DNA of 64,000 nucleotides from UBA7236 sp964463165 (GTDB taxonomy: Bacteria > Bacteroidota > Bacteroidia > Chitinophagales > BACL12), in contig CAYXBK010000009.1 in the NCBI GenBank assembly GCA_964463165.1, positions 1 through 64,000 of the forward strand, in the 5' to 3' direction. The notes beneath the pieces are model-generated. The model had not been told where the DNA came from. It saw only the letters and a list, made by a program, of their open reading frames with translations, and searched no databases. Positions 35,342 through 43,373 of the stretch are shown in pieces (the stretch's first letter is position 1; each line of letters starts with the position of its first letter). A program made the translations under genes and the position numbers.

Positions 35342-36091
35342 ATGAAAACAAGAAATTACCTTTCAGCTTCCTTCATGGGCCTTTCAATTTGTTTGCTATT
35401 TATTCTGAGCGCATGCGCTGAAAAAAATAAAACGGTTTCAATCGGTGCGAAAGAATTTGTTGTCACTACAATGGAAGCAGGAAAACCTGAAACGGGTGCA
35501 ATGGAACAAATGATTTTCAACGACAGCATGTTTGATAATCTGCAATGTCATGAATGGGGATTCAGGGCAGGAAAATATACTGCAACGCAAGACGGAGAGA
35601 ATTATAATTTCGAAGCCACTATGGAGAGTGATGGTGAAGGCTCTATGATTTGGAAAGGAATGGTGATGGGAGATATTGTGCATGGAGAAATGGTTTGGAA
35701 AAAAGAAGGTCAGGCAGACCTGCATTATACTTTTGAAGGGAAGACAGGAAAATTGCCGGAAAAAAAGGAAATATCTCTCGACGGTAAAATTTATTTCACA
35801 AACACGATGGTGCATGGAAAACCCGAAACGGCATATGATGAGGACTGGACATTCGATGCCGGCACACTGCGCAGTCCGAGTTGTGAAATGTATGGCTTCT
35901 TTAAATCACCATATAAAGCTTGGGAACAAAACGGTGTTATTACAATGGAGAGTTTATTCCAGAGTGAAAAAGAAGGATATATGAATTTCACGGCAACAAT
36001 TAAAAATGAAGCGCTCACCGGTAATGTTGTATGGCATAAAGACGGACAGGACGATATTACATATGATGTAACCGGCACCTTAAAAAAATAA
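35342..36091 (+). CDS. Two-repeat lipoprotein of unknown function, paralogue 2
   Basis: A 249-residue paralogue of the preceding lipoprotein. The signal peptide ends LSAC (Cys about 25). The two internal units begin VSIGAKEFVV and ISLDGKIYF. Shared features are MFDNLQCHEWGFRAGKYTA, MIWKGMVMGDIVHGEMVW and VVWHKDGQDDITYDV. The stretch KGMVMGD..HGEMVW is nearly identical between the two genes, whereas the second units are more diverged. This points to an ancient internal duplication followed by a gene duplication. Function unknown. An octamer repeat tract and a separate -7 box lie between the genes, so this copy probably has its own promoter. Confidence 0.8.
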   Translation: MKTRNYLSASFMGLSICLLFILSACAEKNKTVSIGAKEFVVTTMEAGKPETGAMEQMIFNDSMFDNLQCHEWGFRAGKYTATQDGENYNFEATMESDGEGSMIWKGMVMGDIVHGEMVWKKEGQADLHYTFEGKTGKLPEKKEISLDGKIYFTNTMVHGKPETAYDEDWTFDAGTLRSPSCEMYGFFKSPYKAWEQNGVITMESLFQSEKEGYMNFTATIKNEALTGNVVWHKDGQDDITYDVTGTLKK

Positions 36092-36096
36092 GCATT

Positions 36097-36525
36097 TTAT
36101 TTCGGCCGGGTCCAGGTTTCCGTACGATAAACAATTCCCCAGTAGCCGCGAATTTTGAGTCCGGTTTTTCCGTCGAGCCACATTTCGCAGTCATATGTTT
36201 TTCCGTTTTTCGGATCGTAAATAGTTCCGTTTTTCCAGTAGCCGTCTTCAAACACAAAATCTTTTAAGATCACCAGGCCCATAATCGGCTGCGATTGTTT
36301 TGATTTATCCGGATTTTCGTCATCCACTTTCGGCGTGCCGTTGTCTTCATTCGGATTGCGCAGCCAGGTAATTTTGCCGTAATATTTATTTCCCGATTTA
36401 TAGATCTCCACTTTCGCATCGTCATCACCATTGATCCATCCGCCCAAAACCGCATCCTGCCAATTCTGTGATTGCACCGCAGAAACAACAAGCAGAAAAA
36501 TAAAAGAAGATATTAATTTTTTCAT
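36097..36525 (-). CDS. DUF2147 family secreted protein
   Basis: A 142-residue exported protein with an N-terminal signal peptide (about 1-19, ending VQSQ) and a single DUF2147 beta-barrel-like domain. The diagnostic features are VEIYKSGNKYYGKITWL at the front, a central DFVFEDGYWKNGTIYDPKNGKTY, and a closing LKIRGYWGIVYRTETW. The function is unknown; a lipid- or ligand-binding periplasmic role is often assumed for this fold. It converges with the second two-repeat lipoprotein gene (5-base gap). Confidence 0.9.
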   Translation of the reverse strand: MKKLISSFIFLLVVSAVQSQNWQDAVLGGWINGDDDAKVEIYKSGNKYYGKITWLRNPNEDNGTPKVDDENPDKSKQSQPIMGLVILKDFVFEDGYWKNGTIYDPKNGKTYDCEMWLDGKTGLKIRGYWGIVYRTETWTRPK

Positions 36526-36622
36526 TCGAGTAAGTTGATTTTGTCAAAAAGCCATAAACAAATATAAATAATTTGAAGACAGTATTTGTAGAATTAATCC
36601 GTTCCGGATTAAAAAGGAATTA

Positions 36623-36646
36623 ACAGGAAGGCGCAAAGGCGCTAAG
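36623..36646 (+). repeat. Left inverted repeat of the GxxExxY locus
   Basis: Octamer tract ACAGGAAG, GCGCAAAG, GCGCTAAG. It matches the reverse complement of 37149-37172 at 21 of 24 positions and lies about 100 bases upstream of the GxxExxY ATG. Confidence 0.7.
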
Positions 36647-36742
36647 AATACACCAAATTCATTTTGAAAGAAAATGAAGCATTTAATTCTTATAAAAAAC
36701 AAAAAATTAAATATACTTTTGAAGATACTAATTAACCCCTTT

Positions 36743-37144
36743 ATGCAAATGTCCGTAACTAATTTAGAATTATTAGCTAAAAAAATTGTTGACTCATTCT
36801 ATCAGGTTCATAAAGAGATGGGACCTGGCCTGCTCGAAAGCATATATACAAATTGCCTGATAACAGAATTAAAATCAAGAAATTTAGAAATATTTCAAGA
36901 AGTTCAAATACCGCTTTATTACAAGGGACAATTATTGCCAAAAGAATTTCGCCTTGATTTAATCGTAGAAAACGAAATCATTATAGAGGTGAAATCTGTT
37001 GAAGTTGTAAACCCGGTTTATGCTGCTCAAATAATTTCATATCTAAAATTGACAAAAAAAAGGATTGGATTTGTGGTTAACTTCAATGTACCACTCATTA
37101 AAAAGGGTATTCGCAGATACGTTAATGAATTGAAAGGTGATTAA
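36743..37144 (+). CDS. GxxExxY protein (PD-(D/E)XK nuclease superfamily)
   Basis: A 133-residue protein. The name-giving motif is present as GPGLLESIY (about residue 30), preceded by FYQVHKEM. The nuclease-like core follows: LLPKEFRLDLIVENEIIIEVKS carries an Asp and then Glu-x-Lys (DL...EVK), the catalytic pattern of the superfamily. LKLTKKRIGFVVNF and an IRRYV tail complete the family. Biological role unknown; the family is widely scattered in multiple copies in Bacteroidota and other bacteria. ATG 36743 is followed by ATG 36749; 23 earlier in-frame residues (from 36674) are atypical for the family. The gene is enclosed by inverted octamer repeats, the right one beginning 5 bases after the stop. 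Confidence 0.9.
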   Translation: MQMSVTNLELLAKKIVDSFYQVHKEMGPGLLESIYTNCLITELKSRNLEIFQEVQIPLYYKGQLLPKEFRLDLIVENEIIIEVKSVEVVNPVYAAQIISYLKLTKKRIGFVVNFNVPLIKKGIRRYVNELKGD

Positions 37145-37148
37145 TTTT

Positions 37149-37172
37149 CTTTGCGTCTTTGCGTCTTCCTGT
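37149..37172 (-). repeat. Right inverted repeat of the GxxExxY locus
   Basis: On the minus strand it reads ACAGGAAG, ACGCAAAG, ACGCAAAG, a cleaner octamer tract than the left copy. It starts 5 bases after the GxxExxY stop and ends about 27 bases before the asd stop codon. Confidence 0.7.
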
Positions 37173-37199
37173 AAAAATTATAACGCTACCTAAATTTAC

Positions 37200-38216
37200 T
37201 CATTTAACCAACCCTTCCTTCACCAGCCACTCGGCGATTTGAACGGCGTTGGTTGCGGCGCCTTTGCGGAGATTGTCGGAAACGATCCAGCAATTTAATG
37301 TATTTGCCTGCGTATAATCTCTTCGTATCCGCCCGACAAATACATCATCTTTTCCTTCCGCATCAATCGGCATCGGATAAATTAAATTATCCGGATCATC
37401 CTGCACAACAACGCCTTCCGTATGACTTAAAATGTTATGCACTTCTTTTAAATCAAAATTATTTTCAAATTCAACATTTACACTTTCACTATGTCCGCCG
37501 CTCACAGGAACCCGCACCGTTGTGGCAGAAACCTGTATATGATCATCACCTAAAATCTTACGGGTTTCATTATGCATTTTCATTTCTTCTTTCGAATAAC
37601 CATTCTCAAGAAATACATCTACCTGCGGAATTACGTTTTTATCGATCTGATATTTATACGCCGGATTTTCAACAACCCGGCAACCGGATGTGCGCTCGTT
37701 GTGCAATTGCATAATTCCTTTTGCACCGCTGCCCGAAACAGACTGATACGTTGAAACAACAATGCGTTTTATTTTATATTTTTTATGCAGCGGATTTAAA
37801 ACCATCACCATCTGAATGGTGGAACAATTTGGATTTGCAATAATACCGCTCTTCAGTTTTGAAATATCATCTGCATTTATTTCGGGCACAACCAATGCAC
37901 AGTTTTCGTTCATGCGCCACGCACTTGAATTATCGATCACCCAGCATTTTATTTTTTCAAATGCCGGTGCCCAGTCGAGCGATGTTTGCCCGCCGGCGGA
38001 AAATAATGCAATATCGGGATGCATTGCAATTGCATCAAGCATGCTCACGATCGGAATATCTTCACCGCGGAATTTTATTTTTTTCCCGACAGACCGTTCT
38101 GTTGCAACAGGAATTAATTGTTCAACAGGAAAATTTCTTTCTTCCAGAATTCTTCTCATCATCTGGCCAACCAAGCCCGTGGCGCCAACAACTGCTATTT
38201 TAAATCCTTTTTTCAA
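37200..38216 (-). CDS. asd: Aspartate-semialdehyde dehydrogenase
   Basis: NADPH-dependent reduction of aspartyl phosphate to aspartate semialdehyde, the branch point to lysine/diaminopimelate, threonine and methionine. The 338-residue protein starts with the nucleotide-binding VVGATGLVGQMM. It has the catalytic Cys in ANPNCSTIQ (about residue 130) and the downstream active-site His in VSGGHSESVNVEF. Cytoplasmic. The start at 38216 is firm. The upstream DUF3298-like gene ends 10 bases before it on the same strand, so the two are probably cotranscribed. Confidence 0.97.
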   Translation of the reverse strand: MKKGFKIAVVGATGLVGQMMRRILEERNFPVEQLIPVATERSVGKKIKFRGEDIPIVSMLDAIAMHPDIALFSAGGQTSLDWAPAFEKIKCWVIDNSSAWRMNENCALVVPEINADDISKLKSGIIANPNCSTIQMVMVLNPLHKKYKIKRIVVSTYQSVSGSGAKGIMQLHNERTSGCRVVENPAYKYQIDKNVIPQVDVFLENGYSKEEMKMHNETRKILGDDHIQVSATTVRVPVSGGHSESVNVEFENNFDLKEVHNILSHTEGVVVQDDPDNLIYPMPIDAEGKDDVFVGRIRRDYTQANTLNCWIVSDNLRKGAATNAVQIAEWLVKEGLVK

Positions 38217-38226
38217 TGCGGTAAAT

Positions 38227-38928
38227 TTATTTTTGATTGAGTGCTTTATACAAAGGTCCGTTCTGATTTAAAAACGGCAGAAATTCATCCATTGTTAATT
38301 CAAGCGGCATCGGCCCTTCCTGTGTATACAATGTATTCACCAGAACCTGAAGTGTAACGGATTTATTGTCGGCTGATGCAATTAAACCGAATCCGACAAC
38401 ATGTTCTTTATAATGTTCCCATTCGGTATGTGAAGCAAGGAGCAGATCTTTATATTTATTAAAAACAGCTTCATCAATGCCTGGCGTAAATAAATTATTC
38501 AAAAAATATTCATTCCCGCTTGCAATGGAATAGGTGTTATAATACATATCTCCAACCGCTCCCGGCATGGCAGAAAATGTTTCGCGGATTCTTGTCTGCA
38601 AACACACAATGGTTCCATCCATATAACTTACCTCAACCCGCAACGATTGCAAATGCGCCTTTATATCTGCAGGAATTTGTTTTAACAATTCAAGTTTGTC
38701 CAATACGGAGGAGTCGGGTAAAACAAGTGCAGAAATCTGACGGTTGAATCTCGTTTCATATGCCTTATTTTCAAACCCTGAAAAAACCGGATAGGCATAT
38801 TCCAGAATTGCAGAATCGACTTTGGAGAGATAGGCAACAGAAATCATTTGATACGAGGGTTTCTGTGCATTCAAAATGCCGGCAATAAATAAAAAAAGGA
38901 ATGTCATCGCCGCAAAGTTTCGTATCAT
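38227..38928 (-). CDS. Exported RsiV/DUF3298-like protein
   Basis: A 233-residue protein with a signal peptide (about 1-21, ending LNAQ). The rest resembles the DUF4163/DUF3298 pair found in RsiV and related proteins: an N-terminal part with AYPVFSGFENKAYETRFN (residues 45-62). A C-terminal part has YYNTYSIASGNEYFLNNLFTPG, similar to the family phrase on a Ca-type loop. No membrane anchor other than the signal. The function in Bacteroidota is unknown; lysozyme binding as in RsiV has not been shown for such proteins. It is upstream of asd and divergent from the lamin-tail gene. Confidence 0.68.
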   Translation of the reverse strand: MIRNFAAMTFLFLFIAGILNAQKPSYQMISVAYLSKVDSAILEYAYPVFSGFENKAYETRFNRQISALVLPDSSVLDKLELLKQIPADIKAHLQSLRVEVSYMDGTIVCLQTRIRETFSAMPGAVGDMYYNTYSIASGNEYFLNNLFTPGIDEAVFNKYKDLLLASHTEWEHYKEHVVGFGLIASADNKSVTLQVLVNTLYTQEGPMPLELTMDEFLPFLNQNGPLYKALNQK

Positions 38929-39004
38929 TTTAAATTGATTTTAATGGTGCAAATTTCCTGCATTTTTATGTAATATTGTATTTTTCATTACGATTTGACC
39001 TCAC

Positions 39005-41605
39005 ATGAGAACACGTCTCTTCATATTCTTTCTTTGTCTTTGCCGGATGCTCCAGGCCCAGACATTTTCTGAGGATTTCAGTGACGGCGAATTTTTACTC
39101 GATCCTGCGTGGACCGGAAATACAGACAGCTTTATTGTAAACCCGTCATTTCAATTACAGTTGCAGGGTGATTGCAGTGCAGGCGGAACAAATTATGTTG
39201 CAACTGAAGTTGCAACAAAAGATTCTGCTGTTTGGGAGTTTTTTGTTGATCTTGATTTTGACCCATCGTCAACGAATTATGCAAGGGTGTATTTGCAAAG
39301 CGATCAGGAAAATCTAGCGGGAGGCCTGAATGGTTATTTCGTAAAACTCGGCGATGAAGGAACCAGCGACGTAATACATTTATGCCGGCAGGACGGACTC
39401 ACCTATTCAATCATTTGTGATGGTATCACAAGTATTGCATTATCACCAACACTGGGAGTAAAAGTGGTGCGCACAAATGATGCTGAATGGCAATTATATC
39501 TCGACCCGACCGGAGGTACAAGTTATACATTTGAAAATGCTGTTACCGATGCGGTTTATAACGGCGGAAATTATTTCGGATTTTTCTGCAAATACACATC
39601 AACCCGCTGTGATTTATTTTATTTCGACAATATACTGGTGGATCCGCTTTACACCGATACCGATGCACCCGAATTATTTGCAGTGAATGTGAGCTCACCA
39701 ACAGAACTCGAAGTAGATTTTAATGAAAATATCGATTTGATTTCTGCAGAAACAGAAGGAAATTATTCGGTTGACGGTGGAGTTGGCGGACCGGTGAATG
39801 CAACAAGAGATGCTGTTGATCTTTCAAAAGTATTGCTCACGTTTTCGAGCCCGTTTCCCGAAGCAACAATTCTCACATTAACAGTAAATGATATAGCAGA
39901 TGAAAATGGAAATGCATTAAGCACTGCGTCAAAAACATTTTCATATTATATCGTGAAAGAATATGATGTGGTGATAAATGAATTATTAGCAGATTTTGAT
40001 CCGGTTGTCGGTTTGCCTGCAGCAGAATATCTTGAATTGTATAATAATGCCCCGGTTGATATAAATATAGAAGGATGGACGATAACAGACGGATCAACAA
40101 CGAGCAATGCATTTCCATCTTACACAATCCCACCGAATGGTTATGTTATTTTATGTGCAAGCGATGATGCCGATTTGTTTACATCGTATCCAAATCATAT
40201 AGCACCTACAAGTTTTCCGGGATTGAATAATGATGGAGATTATTTATTGTTGTATGATGCGGATGGAAAATTAATTCATTCGGTAAATTATTCTTTAGAT
40301 TGGTACGACAGCGAAATAAAACAGGATGGCGGATGGAGTCTGGAAATGATCGATCCGGGAAATCCTTGTCAGGGTGATGACAACTGGACTAGTTCCGAAA
40401 ATGCAAATGGCGGAACACCCGGTGAGGAAAATTCTGTTTATGATGTAAACCCCGATGAAACAAGCCCCGGATTATTATCTGCATATCCGGTTGCAGCAGA
40501 TTCATTGATCGTTTATTTTGATGAACCGATTGAATTATCGCTGGTGAGTACTACAAATTTTTCTGTTGATCATGGTATTGGAAATCCGTCTGCAATTTAT
40601 ACACAAGCCGTGTATCCAGACCAGGTAAAATTATTTTTTACAACAGAATTTCTTCCGTCTACAATTTATCAGTTAACCGTATCTGATCTCATAGACTGTT
40701 CAGGTAATATTATTAATGCCTTGAATACAACAGAATTCGGATTGCCCGAACCGGTTGATACTTTTGACCTTGTGATCAATGAAATTTTATTTAATCCGGT
40801 TTCGGGCGGATTTGATTTTATTGAAATCTATAACCGCTCTGCAAAAATCATTGATCTTTCAAAAATAATTGTCGCCGAAGCAAGTATTGCCGATTCAACT
40901 GATATTGATGAATCAGCGCATATCAGCACGGAAGGAAAATTAATGTTTCCCGGAGAATATATTGTTTTAACAGAATCGATATCAAATATATTAACAACAT
41001 ATCTCGCAACCGATCATGATAATTTTTACGAATCATCCGATATGCCCGGATTTTCCGACGGCGAAGGCATTGCAATTTTATTTGATCAGTATTTAAATAA
41101 AATAGATCAATTGCATTATTATGATGATTGGCATTACGATTTACTTGCAGATGTAAACGGTGTTTCTCTCGAGCGGGTGAATTTTGATAAATCAACTCAA
41201 AATCCAAGCAACTGGCATAGTGCAGCGAGCGATGTCGGGTATGCAACACCGGGTTATCAGAATTCTGTTTTTGGAGATATCACATCAGGTGGAGATATCA
41301 GCTTTGAGTATAATATATTTTCTCCGGACGGTGACGGGTATCACGACCTGATGATCATTTCATATACAACCGCAACAGACGGGTTTACGGGGAATTTTAA
41401 AATTTATGATGCGCAGGGAAGAATTGTGAAAGAACTGATAAATAATGAATTATTATCCATTGAAAGTTTTGTAACCTGGGATGGCATTGACGACGACAGC
41501 CGCGAGGCACCCATGGGCATTTATATTTTATACGCAGAAATTTTCAATCTCAACGGCCAGGTTGAAAAACATAAAATGAAATTTACGCTGGTAAGAAAAC
41601 AATAA
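39005..41605 (+). CDS. Secreted lamin-tail-domain / Ig-like protein with gliding-type C-terminal domain
   Basis: An 866-residue surface or secreted protein. A signal peptide (to about 20, ending LQAQ) is followed by a beta-sandwich region (about 25-220), then Ig-like Big_5-type domains with the repeat phrase S(P/S)TELEVDFNENIDL / SLIVYFDEPIEL. Two lamin-tail domains sit at about 325-470 (VINELLADFDPVVG...EYLELYNN) and 595-740 (VINEILFNPVSGGFDFIEIYN). The C-terminus (SPDGDGYHDLMI ... NFKIYDAQGRIVKEL ... GIYILYAEIFNL ... FTLVRK) is a FlgD/gliding-type export module. Probably exported by T9SS. The ligand is unknown. A 33-base palindromic repeat begins 4 bases after the stop. Confidence 0.88.
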   Translation: MRTRLFIFFLCLCRMLQAQTFSEDFSDGEFLLDPAWTGNTDSFIVNPSFQLQLQGDCSAGGTNYVATEVATKDSAVWEFFVDLDFDPSSTNYARVYLQSDQENLAGGLNGYFVKLGDEGTSDVIHLCRQDGLTYSIICDGITSIALSPTLGVKVVRTNDAEWQLYLDPTGGTSYTFENAVTDAVYNGGNYFGFFCKYTSTRCDLFYFDNILVDPLYTDTDAPELFAVNVSSPTELEVDFNENIDLISAETEGNYSVDGGVGGPVNATRDAVDLSKVLLTFSSPFPEATILTLTVNDIADENGNALSTASKTFSYYIVKEYDVVINELLADFDPVVGLPAAEYLELYNNAPVDINIEGWTITDGSTTSNAFPSYTIPPNGYVILCASDDADLFTSYPNHIAPTSFPGLNNDGDYLLLYDADGKLIHSVNYSLDWYDSEIKQDGGWSLEMIDPGNPCQGDDNWTSSENANGGTPGEENSVYDVNPDETSPGLLSAYPVAADSLIVYFDEPIELSLVSTTNFSVDHGIGNPSAIYTQAVYPDQVKLFFTTEFLPSTIYQLTVSDLIDCSGNIINALNTTEFGLPEPVDTFDLVINEILFNPVSGGFDFIEIYNRSAKIIDLSKIIVAEASIADSTDIDESAHISTEGKLMFPGEYIVLTESISNILTTYLATDHDNFYESSDMPGFSDGEGIAILFDQYLNKIDQLHYYDDWHYDLLADVNGVSLERVNFDKSTQNPSNWHSAASDVGYATPGYQNSVFGDITSGGDISFEYNIFSPDGDGYHDLMIISYTTATDGFTGNFKIYDAQGRIVKELINNELLSIESFVTWDGIDDDSREAPMGIYILYAEIFNLNGQVEKHKMKFTLVRKQ

Positions 41606-41608
41606 GCT

Positions 41609-41641
41609 CGTGAGGCTCTCACGCCAAGTGAGGTCCTCACG
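41609..41641 (+). repeat. 33-base GTGAGG palindromic repeat, copy 1
   Basis: CGTGAGGCTCTCACG, a CCAA linker, then GTGAGGTCCTCACG: two adjacent palindromes that can also pair with each other across the whole element. It matches copy 2 (43331-43363) at 29 of 33 positions in the same orientation. It lies between two T9SS genes, 4 bases after a stop. It has the look of a REP-type element. Confidence 0.7.
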
Positions 41642-41698
41642 GGTTTTATATAAACAACGTTTTGAAATATTGAGCCGTCTTGCAAGAAACCCTGTTTT

Positions 41699-43327
41699 AT
41701 GAAACACAAATTCTTCAAACCGGAAGCATATGCGGTATTTGCTGCAGCGTTTCTTTCAAATCAAATATCCAACGGACAAGTAATTGTAAACGATTTTGAC
41801 CCGGATTTAAGAATGATGAATTGGACCGGTGAATATACCGGAGATGACACAGTGCAAATCGATATTAATGATAATGGAATTTATGATTTGATTTTTGAAT
41901 ACAATACATATATAGATGCTGATGTTTTACTTGATGTCAGTGATGCCGTAATATCAGTATTGGGTTATGATGGTTATGTTGCTCCTCTCGGAACCGGAGA
42001 TATTATTGATGAGGGAATCGGCAGTTGGCTGCCGGGAACAAATCTTTTAAGAGCTTTTAATAACACCTGGAATTTTACAAGCAGTTCGTGCATTACTTCC
42101 AGTTTTGGCCTTATTGGAGTAAACGATTATATTGGTTTAAAATTAAATTTGTCAGGAGAAACGCATTATGGTTGGGTAAGGCTATCAGCAAGAAATATTG
42201 TTGATTATAGTTGTGATTATTATCGGATTGGTTCACCACTCACAATTTATGAAGCGGCATATAATCAAACTGGAAACGAACCCATTATTTGTAATGCGAA
42301 TGTGAAGAAAGAAGTTGTAAATGGCGTGTTCGATTATTATGATACTGAAAATATTTCGGAATTCCGTGTGCAGGTTAATCCACCGGACATCATTGATTTT
42401 CAATCGCTGCGATTTTATCTTGTATCCGATCGGGACGCAGCTTTAAATTTTAGCGTTGAAGATGCACTTGCTTTACCGGCAACAAATTATTTTACGATGC
42501 CTGCTGATGCGATCAATCCGGATGAAGTAACTTATTTAACTGTTCCTGCATACGTATTAGATACAGAAGGCCATCCATTTGATCCCGATAAATATTATGC
42601 ATTGTTTTCAATGGTAATTCCGATGGAGGGAGATGATTCAAATCTTACACTTTCATCGCCGTCATCCATAATTCAGGGAAAAGATCAGGCATGTATTCTT
42701 GAAATGGAAGAGACTGATTTTTTAATTGAAAATATTACACAAACGGAAAATGGATATAATTTTATTTTAACCTTCCCTGCTGATGCCGATGAATCTGATA
42801 TTTCGGGTTATAAAGTTGGATTGTATGATGAGTCTTATGTTGAAAATATTGATGAATTAAATTTTGTTGAAGGCGCTTACCAATCCGTTGCAAAAACCGG
42901 AGCCGCAGAATACACTGTTTATTTTTCAGATTTACAAACCACTATAGACGGAAAGCCATTAACTACAAATAATGTTTATTATCCGATCATTTATGCGGAA
43001 GGCGATGGAGCGTTTCGCGATGATGCTTGTTACCGGATAGGCTTATATACATTTTATTATCTCGGAAATGAAACATTGATTAAAAATGATTTGATGAGCT
43101 TGGTTCAGTACGGAGAAGCACTTCTTATAAATATTGATGCATCGCTGCTCAATAAAAATAATAGGATTCAAATAACAAATTTAAGCGGGCAGAAAATATT
43201 ATCTCAGGATTTAACAAATGAAGAATCAGAAATAAATCTGAATAAATTTATTTCCGGCATTTATATAGCAACACTTTATTCTGATAATGTTCCGGTTTTA
43301 GCATCGAAAATTTCAATTCTTCATTAA
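41699..43327 (+). CDS. Secreted protein with T9SS type A sorting domain, 542 aa
   Basis: Exported protein with a signal peptide (about 1-27, ending SNGQ). The front region (about 28-190) carries VQIDINDNGIYDLIFEYN, a calcium-binding-like loop motif D-N-D-N-G. Bacteroidota surface proteins with a VNDYIGLKLNLSGETHYGWVRL phrase have a single compact domain here. The middle is beta-rich and unrecognised. The last 85 residues are a type A sorting domain (IQITNLSGQKILSQDLTN ... FISGIYIATLYSDN ... SKISIL). Both ends of the gene are marked by a copy of the 33-base GTGAGG palindrome. Function unknown. Confidence 0.8.
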   Translation: MKHKFFKPEAYAVFAAAFLSNQISNGQVIVNDFDPDLRMMNWTGEYTGDDTVQIDINDNGIYDLIFEYNTYIDADVLLDVSDAVISVLGYDGYVAPLGTGDIIDEGIGSWLPGTNLLRAFNNTWNFTSSSCITSSFGLIGVNDYIGLKLNLSGETHYGWVRLSARNIVDYSCDYYRIGSPLTIYEAAYNQTGNEPIICNANVKKEVVNGVFDYYDTENISEFRVQVNPPDIIDFQSLRFYLVSDRDAALNFSVEDALALPATNYFTMPADAINPDEVTYLTVPAYVLDTEGHPFDPDKYYALFSMVIPMEGDDSNLTLSSPSSIIQGKDQACILEMEETDFLIENITQTENGYNFILTFPADADESDISGYKVGLYDESYVENIDELNFVEGAYQSVAKTGAAEYTVYFSDLQTTIDGKPLTTNNVYYPIIYAEGDGAFRDDACYRIGLYTFYYLGNETLIKNDLMSLVQYGEALLINIDASLLNKNNRIQITNLSGQKILSQDLTNEESEINLNKFISGIYIATLYSDNVPVLASKISILH

Positions 43328-43330
43328 ATT

Positions 43331-43363
43331 TCGTGAGGTCCTCACGCCCGGTGAGGTCCTCAC
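43331..43363 (+). repeat. 33-base GTGAGG palindromic repeat, copy 2
   Basis: CGTGAGGTCCTCACG, a CCCG linker, then GTGAGGTCCTCACG. The outer 14-base arms pair at 13 of 14 positions. It starts 3 bases after one stop and ends 10 bases before the convergent alpha-2-macroglobulin stop, so it could serve as a bidirectional end signal although it lacks T-runs. Confidence 0.7.
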
Positions 43364-43373
43364 GAAATGTAAA

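Larger units (their letters stand above)
36623..37172 (+). mobile_element. Putative nuclease-linked repeat element (GxxExxY gene between inverted octamer repeats)
   Basis: The 550-base unit is bounded by 24-base inverted repeats made of NCGCAAAG octamers and contains only the GxxExxY gene. The same repeats occur without a gene behind serS and singly at other intergenic sites. No clean target-site duplication is visible; AATTA stands directly outside the left repeat and occurs 3 bases off the right one. Mobility is inferred from structure, not shown. Confidence 0.35.

Noticed and set aside
36618..37180. Target-site duplication at the GxxExxY element
   Set aside because: AATTA abuts the left repeat and occurs near the right one but is offset by 3 bases in AT-rich DNA, so it is not convincing.
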